Below, one piece after another: positions 46,712 through 56,705 of a stretch of 64,000 nucleotides of DNA. This DNA comes from Tsukamurella sp. PLM1 (GTDB taxonomy: Bacteria; Actinomycetota; Actinomycetes; Mycobacteriales; Mycobacteriaceae), in assembly GCF_023168325.1 (NCBI RefSeq), contig NZ_AP025688.1:3596001-3660000 (forward strand), given 5' to 3'. How positions within the stretch are numbered: the first letter of the stretch is position 1; the number at the start of each line of letters is the position of its first letter. A program made the position numbers and the translations under genes. Under the pieces are notes generated by a model, which was not told where the DNA came from, ran no database searches, and was given only the letters and a program-made list of their open reading frames with translations.

Positions 46712-48322
46712 GGCGCACCTCCAGAATCGTGTCGGCCGCCGCCAGCACCTGCGGGTCGTGCGCGGCGATCACCACGACGGCACCGGCGTCCGCGCGGGCG
46801 CGCAGCACGGCCAGGACCCGCGCCGCGAGGTCCGCGTCCAGGTGGGCGGTCGGCTCGTCGAACAGCAGCACCGCACGGCCCAGCGCCAGGGTGCGGGCCA
46901 GCGCCAGTCGCTGCCGCTGCCCGGCGGACAGGCCCGCGCCGCCGACCCCGACCTCCCGGCGCCACCCGGCCTCCGCCACCACCTCGTCCAGTCCAGTCGC
47001 GGCGACCGCCTCGGGCACCGTCGCCGGGGCCGGCGCTCCCAGCAGGGTGAAGTTGTGTTCCAGCGTGCCGGGTTCCAGGTACGGGTGCTGCGGGCACCAC
47101 GCCACGTGCGACCACCAGTCCGGGCCGCCGGCCAGCGGCGCATCCGCCTGCCCCGCAGCGCCGACGGTAACCCGCCCGGCGTCCGGCCGGACCAGCCCGG
47201 CCAGCACGGTGAGCAGGGTGGATTTGCCGGCGCCGTTGGCCCCGGTGAGCACGGTGACGCGGCCGGGCACGAACGTCCCGTCGAAGCCCGACGGCGCCGC
47301 CCCGTCCCGGCCCGTCACGGTGACGCCGCGAGCGGTGATCGTTCCGGGCGCGGCGGTGCCGCCGCCCGCCACCGGGGCCGGGGCGTCGAGCAGGGCGAAG
47401 ACGCGCGCGGTGGCCTCCACCCCCTGCTCGGCCGCGTGGAACTTCGCCCCGACCGCGCGCAGCGGCTGGTACACCTCGGGAGCCAGGATCAGCGCGAAAA
47501 CGCCCGCGAACAAGGTCATCTCGCCGAACACGAGGCGCAGGCCGATGCTTACCGCGACCAGGGCCACGCACAGGGTCGCGAGCAGCTCCAGCGCCATGGA
47601 CGAGAGGAAGGCGATGCGCAGTGCGCCCATCGTCTCGGCGGCGTTGCGCTCGCCGAGGTCGCGAACAGTCTTCTCCGGGCCGCGTTCCCGGCCCAGCGCG
47701 CGCAGTGTGGGCAGGCCGGCCACCAGGTCGAGCAGGCGGGCGGACAGCTGCGCCATCGCCGCGAGCCGCCGCCGGGTGCGCTCCCGGGTGAGCAGCCCGA
47801 TCAGGATCATGAACACCGGCAGCAGCGGCAGCGTTCCCGCCGCGATGGCGCCGGAGACGGGATCGGCGACGAACATCGCGATCACGAGCGCCGGGGTGGC
47901 GATCACGCTGAGCGCCAACGCCGGGACGTAGCCGGTGAGGTACGGCGGCAGGTCGTCGAGGCCGCGGGTGAGCGCGGTGCGCAGTTCCTCCCGGTCGGTG
48001 GGCAGGCGCCCCGGGCCGACCGCCGCCAGGGCCGCCGACCGCAGCTCCGAGACCACGCGGTCGGCCGCGCGGCGCTCGATGCGCGCGCGCACGAGCACGG
48101 TGAGCACCCGGGCCGCGACCGCGACCGCGGCGGCCACCAGCACACCGGTACCCACCGCGGCGCCGGTGACCATGCGGGACAACGCCGTCGCGACGGAGTA
48201 CGCGAGCACGACGATCGCCGCGGTCTCCGCCGCGCCGCATCCGACCACCGCGACCAGCAGCCCCGGGAGCTGCGCGCGTACCGGAGCAGCCGGGGGTCGA
48301 CCGGCGCCCGGGAATCAGGCAC
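46704..48322 (-). CDS. cydD: Cysteine/glutathione exporter half CydD, frame broken near 48280
   Basis: Partner of CydC. GTG 48322 opens MPDSRAPVDPRLLRYAR; one missing base near 48280 moves the rest (GLLVAVVGCGAAETAAIVVLAYSVATAL onward) to another frame that runs intact to the stop. Six transmembrane helices are followed by the ATPase: Walker A TGANGAGKSTLLTVLAG, signature LSAGQRQRLALARTLAL, Walker B AVLLFDEPTAHLD, switch AAHDP. Corrected length 539. It overlaps the ends of cydB and cydC. Confidence 0.9.
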
Positions 48323-49346
48323 GCGGGGTGAGTCCGATCGACGGCGGGATCTGCTCGACGCCGATCCGCTTGCGGAACACCCAGTACGTCCACGCCTGGT
48401 AGATCATCACCAGCGGCAGCAGAACCACGGTGCACCAGGACATCACGACCAGCGTGTAGTGCGACGAGGCGGCCGCCTCGATCGTGATCGACCGCGCCGG
48501 GTCGGTGGCGTTGAGCACGTTCGGGAACAGCGAACCGAACAGCAGGACGCTCACCGAGACCACCACCAGGCAGGTCGCCGCGAACGCCGCGAGCTCGCGG
48601 TCGGCGCGGATCAGCAGGCCGGCCGCCAGCAGGCAGATCGCCGCGACCGCGACCGCCGCCCACGTCCACGGCTTCCCGTGGTCGAGCTGGGTCCACACCG
48701 CGAACACTGCGCCGATCACGGTGACGGGCAGCCAGATCCGTCCGGCCAGGCGCCGGGCGTCGAGCCGGACGGCACCGTCGGACTTGAGCGCCACGAAGAT
48801 TGCGCCGTGCAGGAGGAACAGGCCCAGCAGGGCCAGCCCGCCGAGCGCCCCGTACGGATTGAGCAGGTCCCAGACCTCGCTCGTCATGCCGCCCTGGTCG
48901 TCGATGTCCACGCCGCGCACCACGTTCGCGAACACGAGCCCCCAGGCGAAGGCGGGGATCCACGAACCGAGCCCGATGCCGACGTCCGCCCAGCCGCGCC
49001 ACCACGGGTCGTTGATCTTGCCGCGCCACTCGATCGCGCAGACGCGGGTGATCAGCCCCACGAGGATCGCGAGCAGCACCAGGTAGAAGCCGGAGAACAC
49101 CTCCGCGTACCACACGGGGAACGCCGCGAACATCGCCGCGCCGGCGGTGATCAGCCACACCTCGTTGCCGTCCCACACGGGGCCGATCGTGTTGAGCAGC
49201 ACGCGCCGCCGTTCCTCCGCGTCCGCGTGCGTGCGCCGCCCCAGGATCGGCATCAGCATGCCGACCCCGAAGTCGAAGCCCTCCAGCACGAAGTAGCCGG
49301 TGAACAGGAACCCGATTGCGAGGTACCAGTATTCGGGCAGTGCCAT
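48315..49346 (-). CDS. cydB: Cytochrome bd oxidase subunit II CydB
   Basis: A 343-residue membrane protein with eight to nine helices. PEYWYLAIGFLFTGYFVLEGFDFGVG at the start and NTIGPVWDGNEVWLITAGAAMFAAFP are family hallmarks. With CydA it forms the high-affinity quinol oxidase used under low oxygen or respiratory poisons. AGGAGG lies before ATG 49346, nine bases after the cydA stop. Confidence 0.96.
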   Translation of the reverse strand: MALPEYWYLAIGFLFTGYFVLEGFDFGVGMLMPILGRRTHADAEERRRVLLNTIGPVWDGNEVWLITAGAAMFAAFPVWYAEVFSGFYLVLLAILVGLITRVCAIEWRGKINDPWWRGWADVGIGLGSWIPAFAWGLVFANVVRGVDIDDQGGMTSEVWDLLNPYGALGGLALLGLFLLHGAIFVALKSDGAVRLDARRLAGRIWLPVTVIGAVFAVWTQLDHGKPWTWAAVAVAAICLLAAGLLIRADRELAAFAATCLVVVSVSVLLFGSLFPNVLNATDPARSITIEAAASSHYTLVVMSWCTVVLLPLVMIYQAWTYWVFRKRIGVEQIPPSIGLTPRA

Positions 49347-49355
49347 GATCGCCTC

Positions 49356-50842
49356 CTAGTACGCGAACGAGAGCTTGTCCGACGGTGCGCGGTCCGCCCC
49401 GTCCGGGGCGTCGTCGCCGGGCGGACCGTCGTCGTGGTCGTCGACGGGGCTGTGCAGCGCGGGTCCCTCGAGGACGTACCGGCGCAGCAGCAGGAACCAG
49501 AGGATGTACAGCACGCCGTAGACGGCGGCGAACGTCACGATGGAGAAGGCCATCATGGTGGTGGAGTGGCCGGAGACGGCCTGCGAGACCATGAGCCGGA
49601 TCGTCGGATCGCCCGACGGATTCGGCGCGACCACCCACGGCTGGCGGCCCATCTCGGTGAACACCCAGCCCGAGCTGTTGGCCAGGAACGGCGTGGGCAG
49701 CGCGATGAGGCACAGCCTGCCGAACCACTTCGACGACGGCACCCGTCCGCGGCGGGTGACCCACAGCCCGGCGAGGGCGAGCAGGCCGGAGCCGACTGAC
49801 CAGCCCATCATGAAGCGGAACGCCCAGTACGAGACGAACAGGTTGGGGCGGTAGTCCCGGGCCCGAACTTCTCGACGTACTCCTCCTGCAGTTCGGTGAC
49901 GCCCTTGAGCGTCGAGTTGGGATCGCCGTTGGCGAGGAAGGAGGTCAGGTACGGGATCGACAGCACGTGCGTGACGGACTCGCAGTTGTTGTGCGTCCCG
50001 ATCGTGAGCAGCGAGAAGCTCGCGCCGGTCTCCGTGTGGCAGAGCGATTCCGCCGACGCCATCTTCATCGGCTGCTGCTCGAACATGAGCTTGGCCTGCG
50101 CGTCGCCCGTGATCCCCAGGCCGACCGCCGAGACGATCATGACCCCGAGCCCGAACCGCGTGACGGGCCGGAAGGAACGGGCGAGCTCGACCGCGTCCGG
50201 GTCGCCCTTGCGCATCGCGCGCACCATCCACCAGCCGCCGATCGCGGCGACGAAGGTGCCGGCGGTGAGCCAGGCGCCGAACACCGTGTGCGGGAACGCC
50301 GCCAGGGTCGTCGAGTTGGTGAGCACTTCCCAGATGCTGGTGAGCTCGGCGCGCCCCTTCTCGGGGTTGTACGTCGCGCCCACCGGGTGCTGCATCCACG
50401 AGTTGGCCGCGATGATGAAGTACGCGGACGCGTTCACGCCCAGCGCCACCAGCCAGATGCAGGACAGGTGCACGAGTTTGGGCAGCCGGGTCCAGCCGAA
50501 GATCCACAGGCCGAGGAACGTGGACTCCATGAAGAACGCCACCAGCCCCTCGAGGGCCAGCGGCGCACCGAACACGTCACCCACGAACTTGCTGTACTCG
50601 CTCCAGGCCATGCCGAACTGGAACTCCTGCACGATGCCGGTGGCGACGCCCAGGGCGAAGTTGATGAGGAAGAGCTTGCCGAAGAAGTTCGTTGCGCGCA
50701 GCCACAGGTTCTTGCCGGTGACCAGCCACAAGGTCTGCATGGTGGCGACCATGGGCGCGAGGCCGATGGTCAGGGGAACCAGGATGAAGTGCATCACCGT
50801 GGTCATTCCGAACTGCCAGCGCGCGATGTCCAGTGCGCTCAT
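49356..50842 (-). CDS. cydA: Cytochrome bd oxidase subunit I CydA, frame broken near 49862
   Basis: CydA carries haems b558, b595 and d. The N-terminal frame from ATG 50842 has ARWQFGMTTVMHFILVPLTIG (His ligand), GKLFLINFALGVATGIVQEFQFGMAW, and MKMASAES in the Q-loop; it breaks at the GGGCCC-GGG stretch near 49862, and the C-terminal part (DYRPNLFVSYWAFRFMMGWS to SDKLSFAY) follows in the next frame. One added C yields 495 residues. First gene of cydABDC, with a palindromic operator upstream. Confidence 0.92.
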
Positions 50843-50867
50843 GTACCACTCCCTGGGCCGAGGGTGT

Positions 50868-50884
50868 TACTACACGTTGTAGTA
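50868..50884. promoter_or_regulatory. Palindromic operator upstream of cydA
   Basis: The plus strand reads TACTACA-CGT-TGTAGTA at 50868-50884, exact seven-base inverted arms, and a second looser inverted repeat TACTA-N7-TAGTA follows at 50883-50899. They lie 26-57 bases before the cydA start, overlapping the likely promoter. The binding protein is unknown; the sequence is not a CRP or Rex consensus. Confidence 0.65.
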
Positions 50885-50957
50885 CTAGCATCGATAGTAG
50901 GTTGGTCCAGGCCAGAAGCCAAGACACTTGTCCCAGGTCACACCGTATCGGCCGAAG

Positions 50958-51821
50958 TCACTCAGTGCTGGCGATCCCGGCTTCCACCAGCGAGCGCACC
51001 GTCGGATCCATCGGAGCCTCGGGCAGCGCACGCCCGTTGAGCGTGTGCACCCGCGCACACAGCGTGATCGACGAGATCAGCCACACCCCGTCGTTCATCA
51101 CCAGGTCCGCCGGGAACAGCGGTTCGATCGCGGTGGTGACGCCCTTGTCGTCCGCGGCGTCGAACAGCGCGCGGACGGTGGTGCCCGGGAGGATGCCCTG
51201 CTCGTCCGGCGGCGTCACCAGCGTGCGCCCTCGGGCGATGACGACGGTGGCGCGCGGCGCCTCCAGGACCCGGCCCTCGCTGGAGGTGAAGATCACATCG
51301 TCGGCGCCCTGCTCGGCGGCGTACCGGGCGGCGGCCATGTTCACCGCGTAGGAGAGCGTCTTCGCGCCCAGCAGCAGCCACGGCGCGGATTCGCCGAGCG
51401 CGGTCGAATAGCCCCGGTCGAGCGTGATCGCGGAGATCCCGTCGCGCCGCGCCGCCAGCGCGCGCTCCGGCACCGGCGCAACCGAGACGTACGCGGTCGG
51501 CGTGCCCGGCCGCGATTCGCGGCCGCGCGTGTAGACGAGCCGCAGCGCGCCCTCCGCCCCACCGGACTCCTCGCCGTACAGCATCGCCGCGCGCTGCATC
51601 GCCGCCCACCAGGCACCGTCGTTGGGCGCGGGGAGGCCGAGCGCGGCGGCCGAGCGGGCCAACCGGTCCAGGTGCGCTCGCCCCTTCAGCGGCACACCGT
51701 CGCGCACGAGAACGGTCTCGAAGCACCCGTCCCCGCGCACCGCGCCCAGGTCGTCCGCGTACAGCAGCGGCGTCTCGGGAGCGCGCACGGAACCGTCCAG
51801 GGTGACCACCACGGATGCCAT
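50958..51821 (-). CDS. pabC: Aminodeoxychorismate lyase (PabC, fold-type IV PLP enzyme)
   Basis: A 287-residue enzyme that splits 4-amino-4-deoxychorismate into p-aminobenzoate and pyruvate for folate synthesis (Rv0812 homologue). Fold-type IV features: PLLYADDLGAVRGDGCFETVLV at the start, catalytic Lys in LLGAKTLSYAVNM (about 158), FTSSEGRVLEAPRATV, and QGILPGTTVRALF. I chose ATG 51821 (MASVVVTLDG). It is divergent from ygfZ. Confidence 0.9.
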   Translation of the reverse strand: MASVVVTLDGSVRAPETPLLYADDLGAVRGDGCFETVLVRDGVPLKGRAHLDRLARSAAALGLPAPNDGAWWAAMQRAAMLYGEESGGAEGALRLVYTRGRESRPGTPTAYVSVAPVPERALAARRDGISAITLDRGYSTALGESAPWLLLGAKTLSYAVNMAAARYAAEQGADDVIFTSSEGRVLEAPRATVVIARGRTLVTPPDEQGILPGTTVRALFDAADDKGVTTAIEPLFPADLVMNDGVWLISSITLCARVHTLNGRALPEAPMDPTVRSLVEAGIASTE

Positions 51822-51892
51822 GGCGGAAACAGTATTCGACGCCCGGACGCCTCGCTCGGGCACGGTCCGGACGCCCGGCGTAGGCTCGAAGC

Positions 51893-52939
51893 GTGGCGCC
51901 CGAAGAACATTCCGCATCCGGCATCATGAACCCCGAGGGGAGCCCCGACGCCGGCGTGACCTGGCACTACGGGGATCCGTTCGCCGAGCAACGGGCCGCC
52001 GAGCGGGGCGCGGTGGTGATCGATCGCTCGCACCGCCGGGTGATCACGCTGACCGGGCCCGAACGCCTGTCGTGGCTGCACTCCATCACCAGCCAGCACC
52101 TGACGCACCTGCCCGACCGCACCGCGACCGAGGACCTCAACCTCGACGGCAGCGGGCGCGTGCTCGACCACTTCCACCTGATCGACGCGGACGGCACCGT
52201 CTACCTCGACACCGAGCCGGCCGCGCTCGCGCCGAAGGAGGCGCCGCTGAGCCCCGACCTCGCGACCTACCTGCAGCGGATGGTGTTCCGCTCCCAGGTC
52301 CAGGTGCAGGCGCGGGACGACCTCGCGGTGCTCACGCTCCTCGGCCGCGATGCGGAGGAGCTCGCCGCGGGCGTCGAGGGCGTGCGCCGCAGCGAACCCG
52401 GCGAGGTCAACCTGATCGTGCCCCGCGAGCGGCTGCGCGCCACCTTCGACGCCCTCGTCGGGGGGGGCGCGCCCGGCGGGCACCTGGGCCTACGAGGCCC
52501 GACGGGTCGCCGCCGCCCGCGCCCGGCAGGGCGTCGACACCGACGCCAAGACCATCCCCCACGAGGTCGACTGGATCCGCACCGCCGTGCACCTGGACAA
52601 GGGCTGCTATCGCGGGCAGGAAACTGTCGCGCGGGTGCAGAACCTGGGCCGCCCCCGCGCCGGCTGGTGCTGCTGCACCTCGACGGTTCCGCCGACGCGC
52701 GCCCCGCGACCGGCGACCCCGTGACCCTGGACGGGCGCACCGTCGGGCGCCTGGGAACGGTGGTCGAGCACGCCGACTACGGGCCGATCGCGCTGGCGCT
52801 GATCAAGCGCTCGATCCCGGACGACGCGAAGCTCGACGCCGGGGGCGCGGCCGCCGCGATCGACGCCGATGTCACCCCGGCCGCCGACGCGGGCGAGCAG
52901 GCCGGACGGTCCGCCGTCGACCGGCTGCGGGGCCGGTGA
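51893..52939 (+). CDS. ygfZ: YgfZ/GcvT-like folate-binding Fe-S repair protein, frame broken twice
   Basis: Homologue of Rv0811c. The N-terminal GcvT-like region (RVITLTGPERLSWLHSITSQHLTHLP, DGSGRVLDHFHL) is in one frame; at a seven-G run (52461-52467) the frame shifts, and the segment with TIPHEVDWIRTAVHLDKGCY and the family signature KGCYRGQE continues until about 52655, where the first frame resumes (RRLVLLHLDGSADARPATGD to the stop). One G too many and one base too few explain it; net length 348. YgfZ uses folate in Fe-S enzyme maintenance. Confidence 0.88.
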   Translation: MAPEEHSASGIMNPEGSPDAGVTWHYGDPFAEQRAAERGAVVIDRSHRRVITLTGPERLSWLHSITSQHLTHLPDRTATEDLNLDGSGRVLDHFHLIDADGTVYLDTEPAALAPKEAPLSPDLATYLQRMVFRSQVQVQARDDLAVLTLLGRDAEELAAGVEGVRRSEPGEVNLIVPRERLRATFDALVGGGAPGGHLGLRGPTGRRRPRPAGRRHRRQDHPPRGRLDPHRRAPGQGLLSRAGNCRAGAEPGPPPRRLVLLHLDGSADARPATGDPVTLDGRTVGRLGTVVEHADYGPIALALIKRSIPDDAKLDAGGAAAAIDADVTPAADAGEQAGRSAVDRLRGR

Positions 52940-53604
52940 CGGGACACCGGACGGGCCCGGCCGGCACGCCGGTGGGGCGCGTGCTCGCCGTGTGCGTGGT
53001 CGCCGAGGAACGCCGGCTGGACCCCCGCAGGCCCGAGCAGCGCACCGCCATCGACAAGCGCCCCGCCGGCGGCCCGGTCGAGGTGGGACCGCTGGGCGCG
53101 CTCACCGACCACGTGTGCGACACCCGGCACCACGGCGGCGAGGAGCAGGCCGTCTACGCCTACTCCGAGCACGAGGCGCGGCGCTGGGCCGAGGAGCTCG
53201 GCCGGGACCTGCCGATCGGGTGGTTCGGCGAGAACCTGCGCATCGACGGGGACACCACCGACCTCGTGGTCGGGACCCGACTCCGGGTCGGCGAGCGGCT
53301 GGAGCTCGAGGTGACCATCCCGCGGACGCCGTGCCGCACCTTCGCGCTGTGGGCGGGCGAGGACCACTGGGTCAAACGCTTCACCGAGCGCGGCGACAGC
53401 GGCGCCTACTTCCGCGTGCTCACCCCCGGCGCCGTCGCGGCGGGCGACCCCGTGACGCTCGTGCACGAGCCGCCGCACGGGGCGACGGTGCGCGACCTGT
53501 TCCGGGCGACGCGGCCGGACCGGCTCCGGGCCCTCCTCACCACCGCTGACCTGCCCCCGAAGGTCGAACGCGACGCCTCGAGAGCCCTCCAACGCGCCGA
53601 CTGA
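52936..53604 (+). CDS. MOSC domain protein (YiiM-like)
   Basis: A 222-residue MOSC protein. KRPAGGPVEVGPLGALTDHVCDTRHHGGEEQAVYAYSEHEARRW is the core, with GWFGENLRIDG and PRTPCRTFALWAG containing the conserved Cys that binds sulfur or molybdenum cofactor. The C-terminal three-helix part (VRDLFRATRPDRLRALL) is the YiiM type, which can reduce N-hydroxylated compounds. GTG start overlaps the ygfZ stop (GTGA). Confidence 0.88.
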   Translation: MTGHRTGPAGTPVGRVLAVCVVAEERRLDPRRPEQRTAIDKRPAGGPVEVGPLGALTDHVCDTRHHGGEEQAVYAYSEHEARRWAEELGRDLPIGWFGENLRIDGDTTDLVVGTRLRVGERLELEVTIPRTPCRTFALWAGEDHWVKRFTERGDSGAYFRVLTPGAVAAGDPVTLVHEPPHGATVRDLFRATRPDRLRALLTTADLPPKVERDASRALQRAD

Positions 53605-53673
53605 CACCCAGGCGGCAGCACCATCGACGCGAGCACGCTAAACTGGGCACCAGGAAGAATTAGTAAACGGAGA

Positions 53674-53718
53674 AAGGGGCCGCCACCCGCCGGGCAATCC
53701 GGTAGCTGGCCGCCCCTT
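53674..53718 (+). promoter_or_regulatory. Structured 5' leader hairpin of the DUF3073 gene
   Basis: AAGGGGC (53674-53680) pairs with GCCCCTT (53712-53718), and inside it CCGG-GCAAT-CCGG makes a second short hairpin. A possible -10 (TAAACT, about 53640) lies upstream, so the leader would be near 90 bases. The ribosome site AAGGGGG is followed at once by TCCCCC, which can fold back on it. Confidence 0.45.
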
Positions 53719-53739
53719 CATTGCGCAAGGGGGTCCCCC

Positions 53740-53940
53740 ATGGGCCGCGGCCGGGCAAAGGCGAAGCAGACGAAGGTTGCACGCGAGCTCAAGTACAGCT
53801 CGCCCAGCACTGACCTGAAAAGGCTGCAGGACGAGCTGGCGGGTGGCGGGAACGACGAGGCCGATGCTCTCGCCTCGCACCCCGAGTGGAGCGACATCGC
53901 GGGCGACCCGTACCGCGAGGATGAGTGGCGCCGCGCCTGA
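53740..53940 (+). CDS. DUF3073 small basic/acidic protein
   Basis: A 66-residue protein homologous to Rv0810c. The start MGRGRAKAKQTKVARELKYSS is strongly basic; the end is acidic (DEADALASHPEWSDIAGDPY). This family is conserved through actinobacteria and often highly expressed, but its role is unknown; the basic front would suit RNA or ribosome binding (inference). It ends before a bidirectional terminator shared with purM. Confidence 0.92.
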   Translation: MGRGRAKAKQTKVARELKYSSPSTDLKRLQDELAGGGNDEADALASHPEWSDIAGDPYREDEWRRA

Positions 53941-53974
53941 CGCGGTCGGCACCTCCGACACCACCCCGCTGATG

Positions 53975-54002
53975 GGCACCGTGACCTGAAGGTCACGGTG
54001 CC
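53975..54002. terminator. Bidirectional terminator between DUF3073 gene and purM
   Basis: Exact 12-base arms GGCACCGTGACC (53975-53986) and GGTCACGGTGCC (53991-54002) surround a TGAA loop, between convergent genes. Confidence 0.85.
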
Positions 54003-54012
54003 TACGGCGTTC

Positions 54013-55089
54013 CTAGAACTTCGGGTGCGATCCGCTGAGCACTGCGCCGGCGGAGGCACCGTCGGACTTCTTGATCGTGCCCAGCACCCAGCTGTCGATG
54101 TGGCGTGCCGTGAGCACGGCCAGCGCACGATCGACGTCCTCGGGCGCGACGATGGCGACCATGCCGACGCCCATGTTGAAGGTCTTCTCCATCTCGGCCT
54201 GCTCGACCCGGCCGCGCTGCGCGATGAGGGCGAACACGGCGGACGGGCTCCAGGTGGCGCGGTCCAGCTCGGCGACGAGGCCGTCCGGGATCACGCGCGC
54301 GAGGTTGGCCTCCAGGCCGCCGCCGGTCACATGACAGAAGGTGCGCACCTGCGTCTCCTGCGCGAGCCGCAGGCAGTCGAGGGCGTAGATCGCGGTGGGC
54401 TCGAGCAGCTCCTCGCCCAGCGTCCGGCCGAACTCCTCGACGTAGCCACCGAGGTCCATGTGGCCCCAGTCGAGCAGCACCTTGCGGGCGAGGCTGTAGC
54501 CGTTGCTGTGCAGGCCGGAGCTCTTCATGGCGATCACCACGTCACCGGCGCGCACGTTGTCCGGGCCGAGCACCTCGTCAGCCTCGACGACGCCGACGCC
54601 GGTCGCGGACAGGTCGTACTCGCCCTCCGCCATGAGCCCGGGGTGTTCCGCGGTCTCGCCGCCGAGCAGGGCGCAGCCGGCGCGCACACAGCCTTCGGCG
54701 ATGCCGCCGACCAGCTCGGCCACCGTCTCGGGGACCACCTTGCCGACTGCGATGTAGTCCTGCAGGAACAGCGGCTCGGCGCCGGTGACCACGAGATCGT
54801 CGACGACCATGGCGACCAGGTCGATGCCGACGGTGTCGTGCTTGCCCAGGGCCTGCGCCACCGCGATCTTCGTGCCGACGCCGTCCGTGGACGCCGCCAG
54901 CACCGGCTCGCGGTACTTCTTGAGCGCGAACAGGCCGGCGAAGCCACCGAGGCCGCCGAGGACCTCGGGGCGGGTGGCGCGCTTGGCGTGCGGCTTGAAG
55001 AGCTCGACGGCCCGGTCACCGGCCTCGATGTCGACTCCTGCTGCGGCGTACGAGGCGCCCTGCGGCGGCTGGGTGTTGGAATCCGTCAC
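54013..55089 (-). CDS. purM: Phosphoribosylformylglycinamidine cyclo-ligase PurM
   Basis: PurM closes the imidazole ring to give AIR in purine synthesis. The 358-residue protein has SYAAAGVDIEAGDRAV, the ATP-site STDGVGTKIAVA, ALLGGETAEHPGLM and HVTGGGLEANLARV, all standard AIR-synthase motifs. It follows purF by 45 bases in the same operon, as in Rv0808-Rv0809. Confidence 0.97.
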   Translation of the reverse strand: MTDSNTQPPQGASYAAAGVDIEAGDRAVELFKPHAKRATRPEVLGGLGGFAGLFALKKYREPVLAASTDGVGTKIAVAQALGKHDTVGIDLVAMVVDDLVVTGAEPLFLQDYIAVGKVVPETVAELVGGIAEGCVRAGCALLGGETAEHPGLMAEGEYDLSATGVGVVEADEVLGPDNVRAGDVVIAMKSSGLHSNGYSLARKVLLDWGHMDLGGYVEEFGRTLGEELLEPTAIYALDCLRLAQETQVRTFCHVTGGGLEANLARVIPDGLVAELDRATWSPSAVFALIAQRGRVEQAEMEKTFNMGVGMVAIVAPEDVDRALAVLTARHIDSWVLGTIKKSDGASAGAVLSGSHPKF

Positions 55090-55134
55090 GGGGTCATAGG
55101 CTACCGGACCCGCGGTCGACCTGCGCCCGGCGAG

Positions 55135-56705
55135 TCAGGGGCGGCGCAGCGCGGAGGCGTTGTCGTTCTCGGCGCGCAGTGGATCGCCCGACGGTGCGCC
55201 CGCCTTGAGCATGTTCTCCAGGACCGCCTTGCCCATCGAGGTGGCCTCGGGGAGCGGGATCGGGTAGACGCCGTCGAAGCAGGCGCGGCACATGCTCTCG
55301 CCCGCGTGCTCGGTGGCGGCGGTCATCTCGTCCAGGGATATGTAGCCCAGGCTGTCCGCGCCGATCGCGGCGCGCACGGACTCGACCATCGCCTCCATCG
55401 AGTCGGCGCCGCCGCCGTTGGCGATCAGCTCGGCCGGGGAGGCGAAATCGATGCCGTAGAAGCACGGCCACTTCACCGGCGACGACGCGATGCGCACGTG
55501 GATCTCGGCGGCGCCGGCCTCGCGCAGCATCCGGATCAGGGCGCGCTGCGTGTTGCCGCGGACGATCGAGTCGTCCACCACCACAAGCCGCTTGCCGCGG
55601 ATCACCTCGCGCAGCGGGTTCAGCTTGAGCCGGATTCCCAGCTGGCGGATGGTCTGCGACGGCTGGATGAACGTGCGTCCCACGTAGGCGTTCTTCATCA
55701 GGCCCTGGCCGTAGGGTATGCCCGACTCCTGCGCGTAGCCGACTGCCGCGGGGGTGCCCGACTCCGGCACCGGGATCACCAGGTCGCCCGCGGCCGGGTG
55801 CTCCCGGGCCAGGCGACGGCCGATGTCGACACGGGTGGAGTGCACGGACCGGCCGTGGATCACCGAGTCCGGGCGGGCCAGGTAGACGTACTCGAAGATG
55901 CAGGTCTTCGGGGTGGGCTCGGCGAACCGGGTGGAGCGCACGCCGTCCTCGTCGATCGCGAGCAGCTCACCGGGCTCGATGTCGCGCACGAACGACGCGC
56001 CCACGATGTCGAACGCGGCGGTCTCGGAGGCGACGACCCAGCCGCGGTCCAGGCGGCCCAGCGACAGCGGGCGCACGCCGTGCGGATCGCGCGCGGCGTA
56101 CAGCGTGTGCTCGTCCATGAACGTGAGGCAGAACGCACCCTTGACGGTGGGCAGCAGCTCCATCGCCGCCTGCTCCAGCGTGCGATCGGCTGCGGCGTGG
56201 GCCAACAGCGCCGTGAGGATGTCCGAGTCGGAGGTCGCGGCGTTCCCCGGGCGGCCGCCCGCCACGCCGAGCTCGACGGCCCTGTCCGCGAGCTCCGCGG
56301 TGTTGACCAGGTTGCCGTTGTGGCCCAACGCCACGCCGTTGCCCGCGCTGGTGGTGCGGAAGATCGGCTGGCTGTTCTCCCACGTGGTCGATCCGGTCGT
56401 GGAGTACCGGCAGTGACCGATCGCCACGTGGCCGGGCATGGAGCTCAGGGTCTGCTCGTCGAAGACCTGGCTGACCAGGCCGAGGTCCTTGAACACCAGC
56501 ACCTGTTGACCGTCGCCGACCGCGATGCCGGCGGCCTCCTGGCCGCGGTGCTGCAGCGCGTACAGGCCGTAGTACGAGAGCTTGGCCACGTCCTCGCCGG
56601 TGGCCCAGACGCCGAAGACGCCGCACTCCTCGCGGGGCTCGCGCTCCTCACCGTCGTCCAGGGCGTGTTCGCGGAATTGACGACGGTCAGTGGAAGCTGC
56701 TGCAC
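55135..56705 (-). CDS. purF: Amidophosphoribosyltransferase PurF, frame broken near 56659
   Basis: PurF catalyses the first step of purine synthesis. From GTG 56705 (MQQLPLTVVNSANTP, behind AGGAG) the frame shifts at a CCC run near 56659; the propeptide then continues DDGEEREPREECGVFGVW with the N-terminal nucleophile Cys in EECGVFG. The glutaminase half has GLYALQHRGQEAAG and HNGNLVN, and the phosphoribosyl half has VVVDDSIVRGNTQRALI. Cys residues near the C-terminus (GESMCRACFDGVYP) fit an Fe-S cluster type. Corrected length 523. Confidence 0.93.

Noticed and set aside
46470-49799. An open frame of more than 1100 codons opposite cydB, cydC and cydD
   Set aside because: Its product is low-complexity Arg/Gly/His sequence and it covers three well-identified genes; a shadow frame.
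52461-52467. Programmed frameshift in ygfZ at a seven-G run
   Set aside because: The same kind of break occurs in about a dozen unrelated genes in this window, so a sequencing error is the simpler reason.
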